Made by a program: the position numbers and the translations under genes
Shown here: one piece after another, positions 53,133-61,463 of the stretch
How the letters are laid out: the number at the start of each line of letters is the position of its first letter
Position numbering within the stretch: position 1 is the first letter of the stretch
Notes under the pieces: generated by a model
Database searches by the model: none
What the model saw: the letters and a program-made list of their open reading frames with translations, nothing else
Told to the model about the DNA's origin: nothing
Assembly: GCA_016700155.1 (NCBI GenBank)
Contig: CP065001.1
Span: 62,001-126,000 of the forward strand
Reading direction: 5' to 3'
Source of the DNA: Ignavibacteriales bacterium
GTDB taxonomy: Bacteria; Bacteroidota; Ignavibacteria; Ignavibacteriales; Ignavibacteriaceae
Length of the DNA: 64,000 nt

Positions 53133-53705
53133 TTAATTACCAAGTTTTTCCATTAATAATTCCATAATATGCTGGAGCTTCAGCTTAACTGTAGCAACGG
53201 GTATATTGACTCTTGATGCAATTGCTTTATCGTTGTAGCCTTCATAATAAACCAATGACAACATAAACATCTGCTCATCAGATAAACTGCCGATTGCGGA
53301 GGTTACTCTTTCCCTCATTTTAAGAGCCTGTTTTAATTCTATCGTTTCAATTTCCGGGGAGAGAATAGGCAGAATATTTCTGATTTCATATTCATCATCA
53401 TAAGTTTCCAGATCTGAATCACCGCGGCTTCTTCTAAGCCAGTCAATCGCTTTCAGTCTTGCGAGAAGCACCATCCAGGTATAAGCATTGTAAATTACAA
53501 AGTCGAAGTGCTCGGTCCATTTCCAAATGATAAGAAAGACATCTGATAATACTTCATCAGCAGCGTCTTTATTGCCGACAATTTTTTTTATGAGTGTGTA
53601 AAGTAAAGGCGAGTATCTGTCGTATAACATCTCAAGTGAGGCTGAATCATTTTTCCTGACCTGCAGAAGCAGTTCTTCATCAGTTATAAAATCGTTGTTC
53701 ACCAA
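53133..53705 (-). CDS. ECF-type RNA polymerase sigma factor
   Basis: A 190-residue sigma-70 family factor with region 2 (LEMLYDRYSPLLYTLIKKIV, then DEVLSDVFLIIWKW) and region 4 (LSDEQMFMLSLVYYEGYNDK, AIASRVNIPVATVKLKLQHI). Start may be TTG 53705 or GTG 53702; an AAGGGA site fits the first. It is directly followed by the anti-sigma-like/TonB protein, the usual sigma/anti-sigma order. The receptor kinase lies divergent at 54004 across a 298-nt gap that probably holds promoters for both. Confidence 0.9.
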   Translation of the reverse strand: MVNNDFITDEELLLQVRKNDSASLEMLYDRYSPLLYTLIKKIVGNKDAADEVLSDVFLIIWKWTEHFDFVIYNAYTWMVLLARLKAIDWLRRSRGDSDLETYDDEYEIRNILPILSPEIETIELKQALKMRERVTSAIGSLSDEQMFMLSLVYYEGYNDKAIASRVNIPVATVKLKLQHIMELLMEKLGN

Positions 53706-54003
53706 TTCCAGATCCCTTTTAAGCTACAGTTAGACGACAATTTTTGTCAGATTAATCAAATTTATAGAAATATTATGCCACCACTTATTCACACTAATAT
53801 GTAAGTGCATTGATTGCTGGCTGTAATTATTACAAGAAAGATTTTTCTTTGCTGTAAATTTTACGGAAAAGTTTTCGCGCAGTTCATTTTTGAATTTAAT
53901 TCTCAGATGGCGGGCGGTAAAAAATTCTTGAAATGTTTTTGTTTAATAATCTTACATTTTATTTATTTTCACCGAAAGTATTTTAAAATATATCATCCAT
54001 ATT

Positions 54004-57000
54004 TTGAGCAATTTAGTTTTAAATCTCCGTGTTAAGTTATCTGCTTTACATTTAGTATTTCTTCTTTTATTTGCTTTAGCGATTCCTTCCTGTAATGCTG
54101 ACAAAAAAGAAACAGCAGTTCATTCCTCAGAATCAGAAGCGTGGTATAAACAAGTTAACATTGATCTTGGATACAGAATTAAAATGTACAGTGCAGATTC
54201 TGGATATGCGGTATCACGCGGAAGGGGTTCAATACCGGGCGGGTTGTATAAATTTGAAAATGGTAAATGGCAAAAAATATTTGAATACCCATATTCAGAT
54301 TATCCCCTTATTGCTTCTTATGATTCATCCACCGTTTGGTTCATAAACCATCTTGTACACAATGGGAAATACAAACCTGTATTAAACTCTGTTACAGGAA
54401 ATAGAATTTCTGAAATAGAATTGCCTCAAATAATGTGGGATGAAACTGATTATTCAATGTGGAAATCACTCTGGATAAATAGGGATAAGTCTGCCTGGCT
54501 TGCCGGTCAGCAGGGAAATATAATTTTTTATAGTGATGGGAAGTGGCAAAGAGTTTTAAGTCCTGTAGAGCGCGATTCACTTAAATCACTCCTATCTGGA
54601 GATATAAATGATTTATTCATGCTTTCTGCTTCGGAAGGATGGGGAGTTGGCAAGGACGGATTAATTATTAAATATGAACTCGGATACTGGAAAAAATTCA
54701 AATCGCCGGTCAGTACACATTTAAATAAAATTTGTATGGTCGATTCGGCTTCGGGATGGATAGTCGGGCAAAAAGGCACAATATTAAAATTCAATGGAAC
54801 CGAGTGGGAAATTATTAATTCAGGAACTCCCGCAAATTTAAATTCAGTAAAAACGGGTACTCAGGGAAGTGTATATATCGCTGGTGATAACTCAACACTA
54901 TTAACATTAGATCAAAATCAATTTATACCTGTTGATGAAGTAAAATATCTCGAGGACAATTTTATTGATATTGAAATTATTGATGATGAAAACTCAGGAG
55001 AACTTATCTGGCTGCTGGGAGATAACGGTATTTATACAAACTCAAAATCAATTGGATTTTCATTTACCGATTTTACAAACCAGGCATCACTTCATAAACA
55101 TGGTAAGGGTGGAATATTCTTTAATCTTCAGGAGAATAAAGACCCGTCACTCTTTGTAATGAACGAAGACGGACCTTCACTATTATTTGCGAATAATGGC
55201 AACGGAATATTTTCTGAAACAAAAATTGATGAAAGTGATAAGGGAATTCTTCCCGGTAACTCTGCAACAGCCATAGGTGATATCAATAATGATGGATATA
55301 ACGATCTCATTCAGTTATACTATGGAAATTATTTTAGACTATTAACAGGCAGCAATTCCGGGTATGATGACCGAACAGTAAAATCACAAATCGATCTGAC
55401 TCAAGTTGAACCTCAATCACTTATATCAACTCACTTCTGGGATTTGAATAATGATGGGAATCTGGATCTGTTCATCTCCAATGATGAAAAGCAGCCATTG
55501 TTTTTTCTTAATGACGGAACAGGAAAATTCAAAAGTTACACAAATGAATTAGTTAAGCTTAAGAGCGGTGCAAGAAGTTTTGGGGCTACGTTAAGTGATT
55601 TCAATAATGATGGCTTGATCGATATTTTTTTCCCTTATCAGACACAGGTGAATAATCAGAAATACCAAATATACCTGAATATGGGTAACATGAAATTCAG
55701 TGAATACCAGGATAGTTTGTTTTTCACCAATTCATCTTTCTCAGCATCAGCGACGGTGAGTATTAGCGAGGACTTTAACAATGACGGGCTGATGGATTTG
55801 TTTATACATCAGCAAAAAGCTCCTCCGGTTTTGCTTTTAAACTCCGGCAGCAATCATTTTAAAGACGCTTCATATGAAAGCGGATTCAGAGAAATTGTAT
55901 TTCATCCAGAGCCTTTAAATGGTATTGTAAATGCCGCAGATGTAAACAATGATGGGTGGATTGATATTTATGTAAGTTCAAAACTGTACCTTAACAGTGA
56001 AGGATGCAGGTTCACTGAAGTAAGTGAACAAACGGGAATAACTTTTACAGGGAACCCTTCATTCAGTGATGTTGATGATGATGGTGATATGGACCTGTTC
56101 ATCGGCAGTTCCGAAGGTGCGCTTGGTAAAGGAGATCGCGCCGTGCTTTACAGAAATAATCTGAACAACAATAATTATCTAAAAGTAATTCCTGTCAGTG
56201 ATGAAAGTAACCGCTCTGCTGTAGGTACGGTAGTTACTCTCTCTGCATTCGACAGGAACGGAAATGAAAAATATAAAAGCAAAAAAGTATTCGGCTTCGG
56301 TTCTTCACCAATGCTTCCACAGAGTATTTCTGAAATTCATTTCGGGATCAATCCTGATTTTAGTTATAAATTATTAGTTGAATATCCTTCCGGTAAAAAG
56401 CATACTGTTTTAAAAATCAGTCCGGGAGATAAAATTTATGTAAACGAATCAAACTTACTTGTGCGAAATTATTTTCATGTATTTAAAGACTTAGAAAGAA
56501 CAATTAACTCACTTGACTACAGGTTTGAACTTATAAAACTTTTTTTGTTCATAGTCATAGTATTTGTTTTAAAAAGAATAGCGGTGAAGAATAAGATTGA
56601 AAAACTTCAAACATCAGCCGGGTACTATATAAGCTTGTTTATCATCTTCCTGATTTCATTACACTATTCAATCGATTCAAAAATTTTAAATCAAATTATT
56701 TCGACTTCAACAATTACATTTATTTTCGGTGCAGTGATATTGTTTATATTCAATGAAAAACAAAAACGGGATAAAAGAAATTTAATATCGCACTACAGGA
56801 TAGCTGAACTGCTTGGTACCGGTGGAATGGGGAAAGTTTACCGAGCAATAGATATCAATACAAACAATCAGGTTGCGTTAAAGGTTATAAACCCTGAGCT
56901 GTTAAAAGATCAGGAGAATAAAAATCGTTTTGCATTTGAAGGAAATCATCTCTCTGCTTTCAAACATAAAAACATTGTGAGGGTTTTTGAATCTGTTTCA

Positions 57001-57576
57001 CTTGAGGATAATAGTTTTATTGCCATGGAATTATTGGAAGGAGGTTCATTAAAACAATTCCTGAATAAACATCATCCTCTTACTAAAGAAAAATTTAAAA
57101 ATATATCAATCCAGGTCTGTGAAGGTCTGAAGGAAATCCATTCAAAAAAAATTATTCACAGGGATATTAAGACAACTAACCTGATGTTTGATTCATCCGG
57201 TGTTCTTAAAATCATGGATTTCGGTATTTCAAAGTCAACTTTAGTTACGACTATGACATCGCTCGGAACAGTTGTTGGAACACTTGGGTACGTAGCCCCG
57301 GAACAAGTAACAAACACTAATGCTGATGAGCGATCGGATATTTATTCGCTTGGTGTTGTTATGTATGAAATGGCGACGAACAGACTTCCGTTCAATGGTG
57401 AAAATGAAATTGCGTTGATACATTCGATCTTCAATACCACCCCTGAATTACCATCAACATTGAATGATCTGCTGACAAAAGATATTGATGAAATAATTTT
57501 TAAATGTCTTTCCAAAGAGCCATCATTAAGGTACAAATCAGTTGAAGAATTACTCGATGTAATTTTAAAACTTTAA
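54004..57576 (+). CDS. Receptor-like serine/threonine kinase with propeller/FG-GAP ectodomain
   Basis: A 1190-residue protein. The N-terminal signal ends in a lipobox-like IPSC (Cys 30). Residues ~45-400 form repeats of the type GWGVGKDGLIIKY/GWIVGQKGTILKF, like a Ycf48-type beta-propeller. Six DxNxDGxxD calcium motifs of FG-GAP/VCBS repeats lie near residues 426, 480, 533, 590, 646 and 689, followed by an ASPIC/UnbV-like segment (~725-820). Three membrane helices (~842-860, 874-892, 902-920) lead to a cytoplasmic kinase domain (~930-1188): GTGGMGKVYRA, ALKVI Lys, HRDIKTTN, DFGIS and APEQ all intact. An odd helix count puts the sensor outside and the kinase inside. Start is TTG 54004; no Shine-Dalgarno is visible, as is common in this group. 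Ligand unknown. Confidence 0.88.
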   Translation: MSNLVLNLRVKLSALHLVFLLLFALAIPSCNADKKETAVHSSESEAWYKQVNIDLGYRIKMYSADSGYAVSRGRGSIPGGLYKFENGKWQKIFEYPYSDYPLIASYDSSTVWFINHLVHNGKYKPVLNSVTGNRISEIELPQIMWDETDYSMWKSLWINRDKSAWLAGQQGNIIFYSDGKWQRVLSPVERDSLKSLLSGDINDLFMLSASEGWGVGKDGLIIKYELGYWKKFKSPVSTHLNKICMVDSASGWIVGQKGTILKFNGTEWEIINSGTPANLNSVKTGTQGSVYIAGDNSTLLTLDQNQFIPVDEVKYLEDNFIDIEIIDDENSGELIWLLGDNGIYTNSKSIGFSFTDFTNQASLHKHGKGGIFFNLQENKDPSLFVMNEDGPSLLFANNGNGIFSETKIDESDKGILPGNSATAIGDINNDGYNDLIQLYYGNYFRLLTGSNSGYDDRTVKSQIDLTQVEPQSLISTHFWDLNNDGNLDLFISNDEKQPLFFLNDGTGKFKSYTNELVKLKSGARSFGATLSDFNNDGLIDIFFPYQTQVNNQKYQIYLNMGNMKFSEYQDSLFFTNSSFSASATVSISEDFNNDGLMDLFIHQQKAPPVLLLNSGSNHFKDASYESGFREIVFHPEPLNGIVNAADVNNDGWIDIYVSSKLYLNSEGCRFTEVSEQTGITFTGNPSFSDVDDDGDMDLFIGSSEGALGKGDRAVLYRNNLNNNNYLKVIPVSDESNRSAVGTVVTLSAFDRNGNEKYKSKKVFGFGSSPMLPQSISEIHFGINPDFSYKLLVEYPSGKKHTVLKISPGDKIYVNESNLLVRNYFHVFKDLERTINSLDYRFELIKLFLFIVIVFVLKRIAVKNKIEKLQTSAGYYISLFIIFLISLHYSIDSKILNQIISTSTITFIFGAVILFIFNEKQKRDKRNLISHYRIAELLGTGGMGKVYRAIDINTNNQVALKVINPELLKDQENKNRFAFEGNHLSAFKHKNIVRVFESVSLEDNSFIAMELLEGGSLKQFLNKHHPLTKEKFKNISIQVCEGLKEIHSKKIIHRDIKTTNLMFDSSGVLKIMDFGISKSTLVTTMTSLGTVVGTLGYVAPEQVTNTNADERSDIYSLGVVMYEMATNRLPFNGENEIALIHSIFNTTPELPSTLNDLLTKDIDEIIFKCLSKEPSLRYKSVEELLDVILKL

Positions 57577-57811
57577 AACAGATTCTAATTATAAATAGTT
57601 TACAACAATCAACTATTATTATTTTCTTCATTCTTAAAAAAGAGAACCTTTATTTTTATTATTGGCATTCATTTAGAATTCTCCCGGCAATCAACTAACA
57701 ATATCAATTGTATTTTAATTTTCATCATAAAAGAAATCCGCTGAAACTGTTCATTTGATGGAACAATATTTGTCTTAAAGCTTCAGATGAATTGAATAAC
57801 TTGGTACACGT

Positions 57812-58309
57812 ATGGAAAAACTTCAGGGGATTGCGGTAAAACGACTTGTATTTGTCGGAAGAAAGAAAGCCGGCAAAGCTGCCTTGATAAAACAATTCAG
57901 CGGGCAAGCAGATTCTGATTTAATAAATGGAGAAGCAAAACTACCCGGCGTAATAAGACTTGACCCTTATGATATTGATGTAATACTTGACAGTATTGAT
58001 ATCGAAGATCTGTATGAATTTAAAGATGAAGAAAATATCAGGCAGATAAAATCTCTTGCCGCTTCAGATTTCCTTATAATTGTACTTGACGGCACGGAGC
58101 GTATCACAGAAGAAGAAAAACAACTTATTAATCTTCTGAGAAAATTATCTATTCCACATTTAGCCGCAGTTAATAAAATTGAGTATGGAGTTAATTCAGA
58201 ACTCCTTACGGAAATAAAATCATTGAGACTTGTTCACTTCGAAATATCCTGTAAAGAAAATGTGGGCATTGAAGCGCTGAAAGCAAAACTCATACGAATG
58301 CTTCCCTGA
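57812..58309 (+). CDS. Degenerate small G-domain protein (HydF/Era-like)
   Basis: A 165-residue single domain with a P-loop-like GRKKAGKAA, in which the Ser/Thr after Lys is replaced by Ala. The G3 region reads DSIDIED rather than DTAG, and G4 reads NKIE rather than NKxD. The overall order (KLPGVIRLDPYD switch region, FLIIVLDG, IPHLAAVNK, SCKENVGIEALK) matches TrmE/Era/HydF-type GTPases. Full HydF carries about 230 more residues with an Fe-S site; these are absent. The nearby hydCBA operon makes a link to hydrogenase maturation attractive but unproven. GTP binding should be weak or lost. Confidence 0.75.
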   Translation: MEKLQGIAVKRLVFVGRKKAGKAALIKQFSGQADSDLINGEAKLPGVIRLDPYDIDVILDSIDIEDLYEFKDEENIRQIKSLAASDFLIIVLDGTERITEEEKQLINLLRKLSIPHLAAVNKIEYGVNSELLTEIKSLRLVHFEISCKENVGIEALKAKLIRMLP

Positions 58310-58323
58310 TAAATTGCTGATCC

Positions 58324-58344
58324 TTGCCGGTCGGCAACATTTTA
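58324..58344 (+). terminator. Weak hairpin after the G-domain gene
   Basis: TTGCC/GGCAA (58324-58328, 58333-58337) with a GGTC tetraloop, followed by CATTTTAT. Short stem; only a candidate. Confidence 0.3.
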
Positions 58345-58454
58345 TAATTGAATAATTAAGAAAAAATTATTGCTTGATTTTTTTTAAGGATAAATCTACA
58401 CTCATCATAGAATAAAAATAATTAATTATGGTTCAACTAATATTTGGGCAATTT

Positions 58455-59195
58455 ATGAAACCATTATTTGCACTTGGCTTTTTACTATTAGTATTGATTT
58501 TCAGTTGTTCAAATGAAAAAGATTCCCTAATCGTAAATCCTCCGCCGCACACACCTGATTCATCTTTACACATAAATAGTCTGAGTCATAATTCAATTCA
58601 TCCCGGAGAAAAAATACTGGTCAGTGTGAATAATTTATCCGGGGCTGATCTTCATTTTGTGCAGCTTAACGGTATTTATGTTTATCATCGTGAGGAATCT
58701 GATTCTGTCGTTTCGGTTTTCATCCCCTTCAATGGCGCAAGCGGTAAACTTAAATTCGTCTATTCGGGAACCGCTGACACAGCCATTTACAGTGACTCTA
58801 TAAATGTTATTCCGGATTGCGCGGATTCATTATGTATTGGCTGGAATAATGGTGAACGGATCACGGAATTTGATTCAAAATTCACTTCGTGGGATTCGAC
58901 TCATACCTGGGACTATTATAAAAACGGAGACACTTCGTTCTTCAATATTTCCGGACTTTGCGGTGATGAATGTTCAATCACTAAAACTATAGCATTCCTG
59001 TCTAATGAGGATGAACAGCTTCCGCAGTTTTTATTCTCTGCTCAAACCATTAGGGATTATATGGGTGGAAACGAAGTTACGGATACTCTGCACCGGGGTA
59101 TCTTAAGGGTGGATAATTGGAACACGAACAATATAATGAGCGGCACTTACTCTTTTACTGATTATTCGTGGGTTTTCTGGTTTAAAAATAATTAA
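58455..59195 (+). CDS. Lipoprotein with Ig-like N-terminal domain
   Basis: The frame is open from ATG 58428, but ATG 58455 gives a compact lipoprotein signal (MKPLFALGFLLLVLIFSC), so I start there. The product is 246 residues. After a Pro-rich linker (PPPHTPDSS) comes an IPT/Ig-like beta domain, then a Cys-containing region (CADSLC, CGDEC) that may form disulphides. It lies between the G-domain protein and the histidine kinase. Function unknown. Confidence 0.68.
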   Translation: MKPLFALGFLLLVLIFSCSNEKDSLIVNPPPHTPDSSLHINSLSHNSIHPGEKILVSVNNLSGADLHFVQLNGIYVYHREESDSVVSVFIPFNGASGKLKFVYSGTADTAIYSDSINVIPDCADSLCIGWNNGERITEFDSKFTSWDSTHTWDYYKNGDTSFFNISGLCGDECSITKTIAFLSNEDEQLPQFLFSAQTIRDYMGGNEVTDTLHRGILRVDNWNTNNIMSGTYSFTDYSWVFWFKNN

Positions 59196-59268
59196 AGCGG
59201 ACAGTAAATAAATAGTAAATACATTCGATAATAACATGGATAATTATTTTTATTAATCCTTTTATCGA

Positions 59269-60729
59269 ATGAAAAAAATGAATCTTAACAGTTTTCGATT
59301 ACTTGCCGCTGTTTGGGTAGTGTCCCTGTTTTTTAATCCCTCTCTATCACAAAATGATAATCTCCAACAGATAAAACTTAATGCTGTATTGGTGAATGAT
59401 CAGGTTGTTCCGGAAAGTGAATGGCAGGATCTTAATCTTACAACCAGCGATAAACTAACTATAGATTATTCTTATGAAGGTATTACAGGGAAAGAAATTT
59501 TCTATAAGATTTTTCTGAACGGGATTAAAGTTGAACCTGAAAAAAGAATAACAGCAGGTGATATTTCCTTAAGTAATTTTTCAGAAGGAAATCAAATAGT
59601 ACGTATACAGGCTTATGATCTGGAAGGATGGGAATCGAACGCTTATATCCTGAAATTTAATGTAAGACATACTTCAAACGTCGGGCAGACAACTCAAATG
59701 CCAGCAGTTGCTGATAATACATTTCTTATTTATTTACTTGGCGGTATCTGTCTTATACTTGCCGTTATAGTTTCATACTTATTGATTAACCGTCCCGTTA
59801 AAGTAGTCAAAGAAGTGACTGACAAAAAAACTGAATACATATCAGATAAAAAACTTGAGGACAGTTTAAGATCACTCAAAGAAATAAACACACAGTTGAA
59901 TGAAGAAAATACTTTTCTTAAGGAAAAGGTTAAGGAACTTGAATCAAATGTTAAAGACCTTGAATCCGCAAATCTTACTCTTCTTGAACAGAAAGAAAAA
60001 TTCGCAGAAAGTAAACGTCAGCTTGAATTGCTTCAGTCACAAAAAGAAGAATTATTCGCAATCGCCGTTCATGATATTAAGAATCCCGCATCGGCTATAA
60101 AAAGTTATATCGATCTTTTAAATTCCTACGACTTGAACGCGACTGAACAACAGGAAATAATGACATCGCTTGTCGCTTCCTCCGAAGATATAGTTAAACT
60201 GACTCAACAAATCTGTCTCGTTATTGCAAAAGACAAACCGGATATCACACTTAAGTTCACTAAGACTTCAATTAAAAAATTAATTGAAAAAACATATAAT
60301 CAAAACTTGTCTTACGCCCGCACAAAAAAAGTGATGCTGATAAATAAAGCGACACAAAATCTACCTGAAATAAAACTGAATGAGTCAAAGATCGAAGAAG
60401 TGATTGACAACCTGCTTAATAATGCGATTAAGTTTGCACCGCCGGAAACACAGGTAGAGATAAAATCTTTTATAAAAGATAATTCAGTTGTTGTTGAAGT
60501 AGTTGATAACGGTGTTGGATTATCACAGGCAGATCTTACAAAAATATTTCAAAAAGGCGCGACGTTAAGTTCGCAGCCAACAGGTCTGGAACACAGTTCC
60601 GGTTTAGGTTTGTGGATTGCAAAAAAAATGGTTGAAGAACATAACGGAAAAATTTGGGTCACCAGTCATTTAGGAAAAGGATCCGCATTTTTCTTTTCTC
60701 TTCCGTTGAATGAAAAAGAAACTGAATAA
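59269..60729 (+). CDS. Membrane sensor histidine kinase
   Basis: A 486-residue protein: signal peptide (1-28), periplasmic beta-sandwich of about 110 residues, membrane helix (~152-173), coiled-coil linker (~195-260), HisKA with phospho-accepting His 268 (HDIKNPA), and HATPase_c with N-box (NNLLNNAIKFAPP), G1 (DNGVGLS) and G2 (SGLGLWIAKKM). No response regulator is adjacent. The periplasmic part resembles the Y_Y_Y-type domain of hybrid two-component proteins. It lies upstream of the hydrogenase genes, which does not prove regulation of them. Confidence 0.9.
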   Translation: MKKMNLNSFRLLAAVWVVSLFFNPSLSQNDNLQQIKLNAVLVNDQVVPESEWQDLNLTTSDKLTIDYSYEGITGKEIFYKIFLNGIKVEPEKRITAGDISLSNFSEGNQIVRIQAYDLEGWESNAYILKFNVRHTSNVGQTTQMPAVADNTFLIYLLGGICLILAVIVSYLLINRPVKVVKEVTDKKTEYISDKKLEDSLRSLKEINTQLNEENTFLKEKVKELESNVKDLESANLTLLEQKEKFAESKRQLELLQSQKEELFAIAVHDIKNPASAIKSYIDLLNSYDLNATEQQEIMTSLVASSEDIVKLTQQICLVIAKDKPDITLKFTKTSIKKLIEKTYNQNLSYARTKKVMLINKATQNLPEIKLNESKIEEVIDNLLNNAIKFAPPETQVEIKSFIKDNSVVVEVVDNGVGLSQADLTKIFQKGATLSSQPTGLEHSSGLGLWIAKKMVEEHNGKIWVTSHLGKGSAFFFSLPLNEKETE

Positions 60730-60738
60730 AGTGTTTCC

Positions 60739-60761
60739 TTATCAATTCCCGCAATTGATAA
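60739..60761 (+). terminator. AT-rich hairpin after the histidine kinase
   Basis: TTATCAATT and AATTGATAA pair perfectly over 9 bp around CCCGC. No U-run follows, so termination is uncertain. Confidence 0.35.
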
Positions 60762-60959
60762 ATGTGTTGTGAAATTCCACGCAATGCACGGCAGTTGTTA
60801 ATATTTAGCAAATAGCAATTAACACAAAGATTGGGAATACTCCTTCTTACTATTAAGAAAAAAACATCATTCCTAAAAAAAAAATCACTTTAATTCATTT
60901 AGAGTAAACATTTTTTACTGCCTCAATGGCACTTAAAATGTGTAATCCGCAATGTATTT

Positions 60960-61463
60960 ATGAACGAGGAAAAAATGCATTCGGAAATATTCAAAAACTA
61001 CGAACCTAAAGAGAAAAGCGGATTGATTCCTTTACTGCAGGATGTTCAGAATATCTACGGTTACTTACCTGAACTTGCTTTACAAGAAATATCAGACTTT
61101 TTAGATATACCGCTAAGCCGTGTTTACGGAGTAGCGACTTTTTATAACCAATTCAGATTAACTCCGCTTGGCGAAAACGTAATTAAAGTTTGCCGCGGAA
61201 CAGCTTGTCACGTTAAAAGTTCTGCTAATATTTTATTTGCACTTGAAACAGCACTTAAAATAAAAGCGGGCGAAACCACAAGAGATAAAAAATTTACAAT
61301 TGAAGTTGTGAACTGCATAGGAGCCTGTAGTATTGCACCTGTTATAACTGTTAATGAAGAATACTTCGGAAGGATTTCTGCGAAAGATGTTCCTGCTATT
61401 CTTAAAAAGTTTAACAAACCGGCTAAACAAACAGAAGTAGTTCCGGAGGTGAAATTAGCATGA
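60960..61463 (+). CDS. hydC: NAD-dependent [FeFe] hydrogenase subunit HydC (NuoE-like)
   Basis: A 167-residue thioredoxin-like [2Fe-2S] protein with ligands C78 and C83 (CRGTAC) and C119, C123 (CIGAC). It pairs with the NuoF-like subunit downstream, and its TGA overlaps the next ATG as ATGA. Length and spacing fit HydC of bifurcating hydrogenases as well as NuoE; the partner HydA decides for hydrogenase. Confidence 0.9.
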   Translation: MNEEKMHSEIFKNYEPKEKSGLIPLLQDVQNIYGYLPELALQEISDFLDIPLSRVYGVATFYNQFRLTPLGENVIKVCRGTACHVKSSANILFALETALKIKAGETTRDKKFTIEVVNCIGACSIAPVITVNEEYFGRISAKDVPAILKKFNKPAKQTEVVPEVKLA

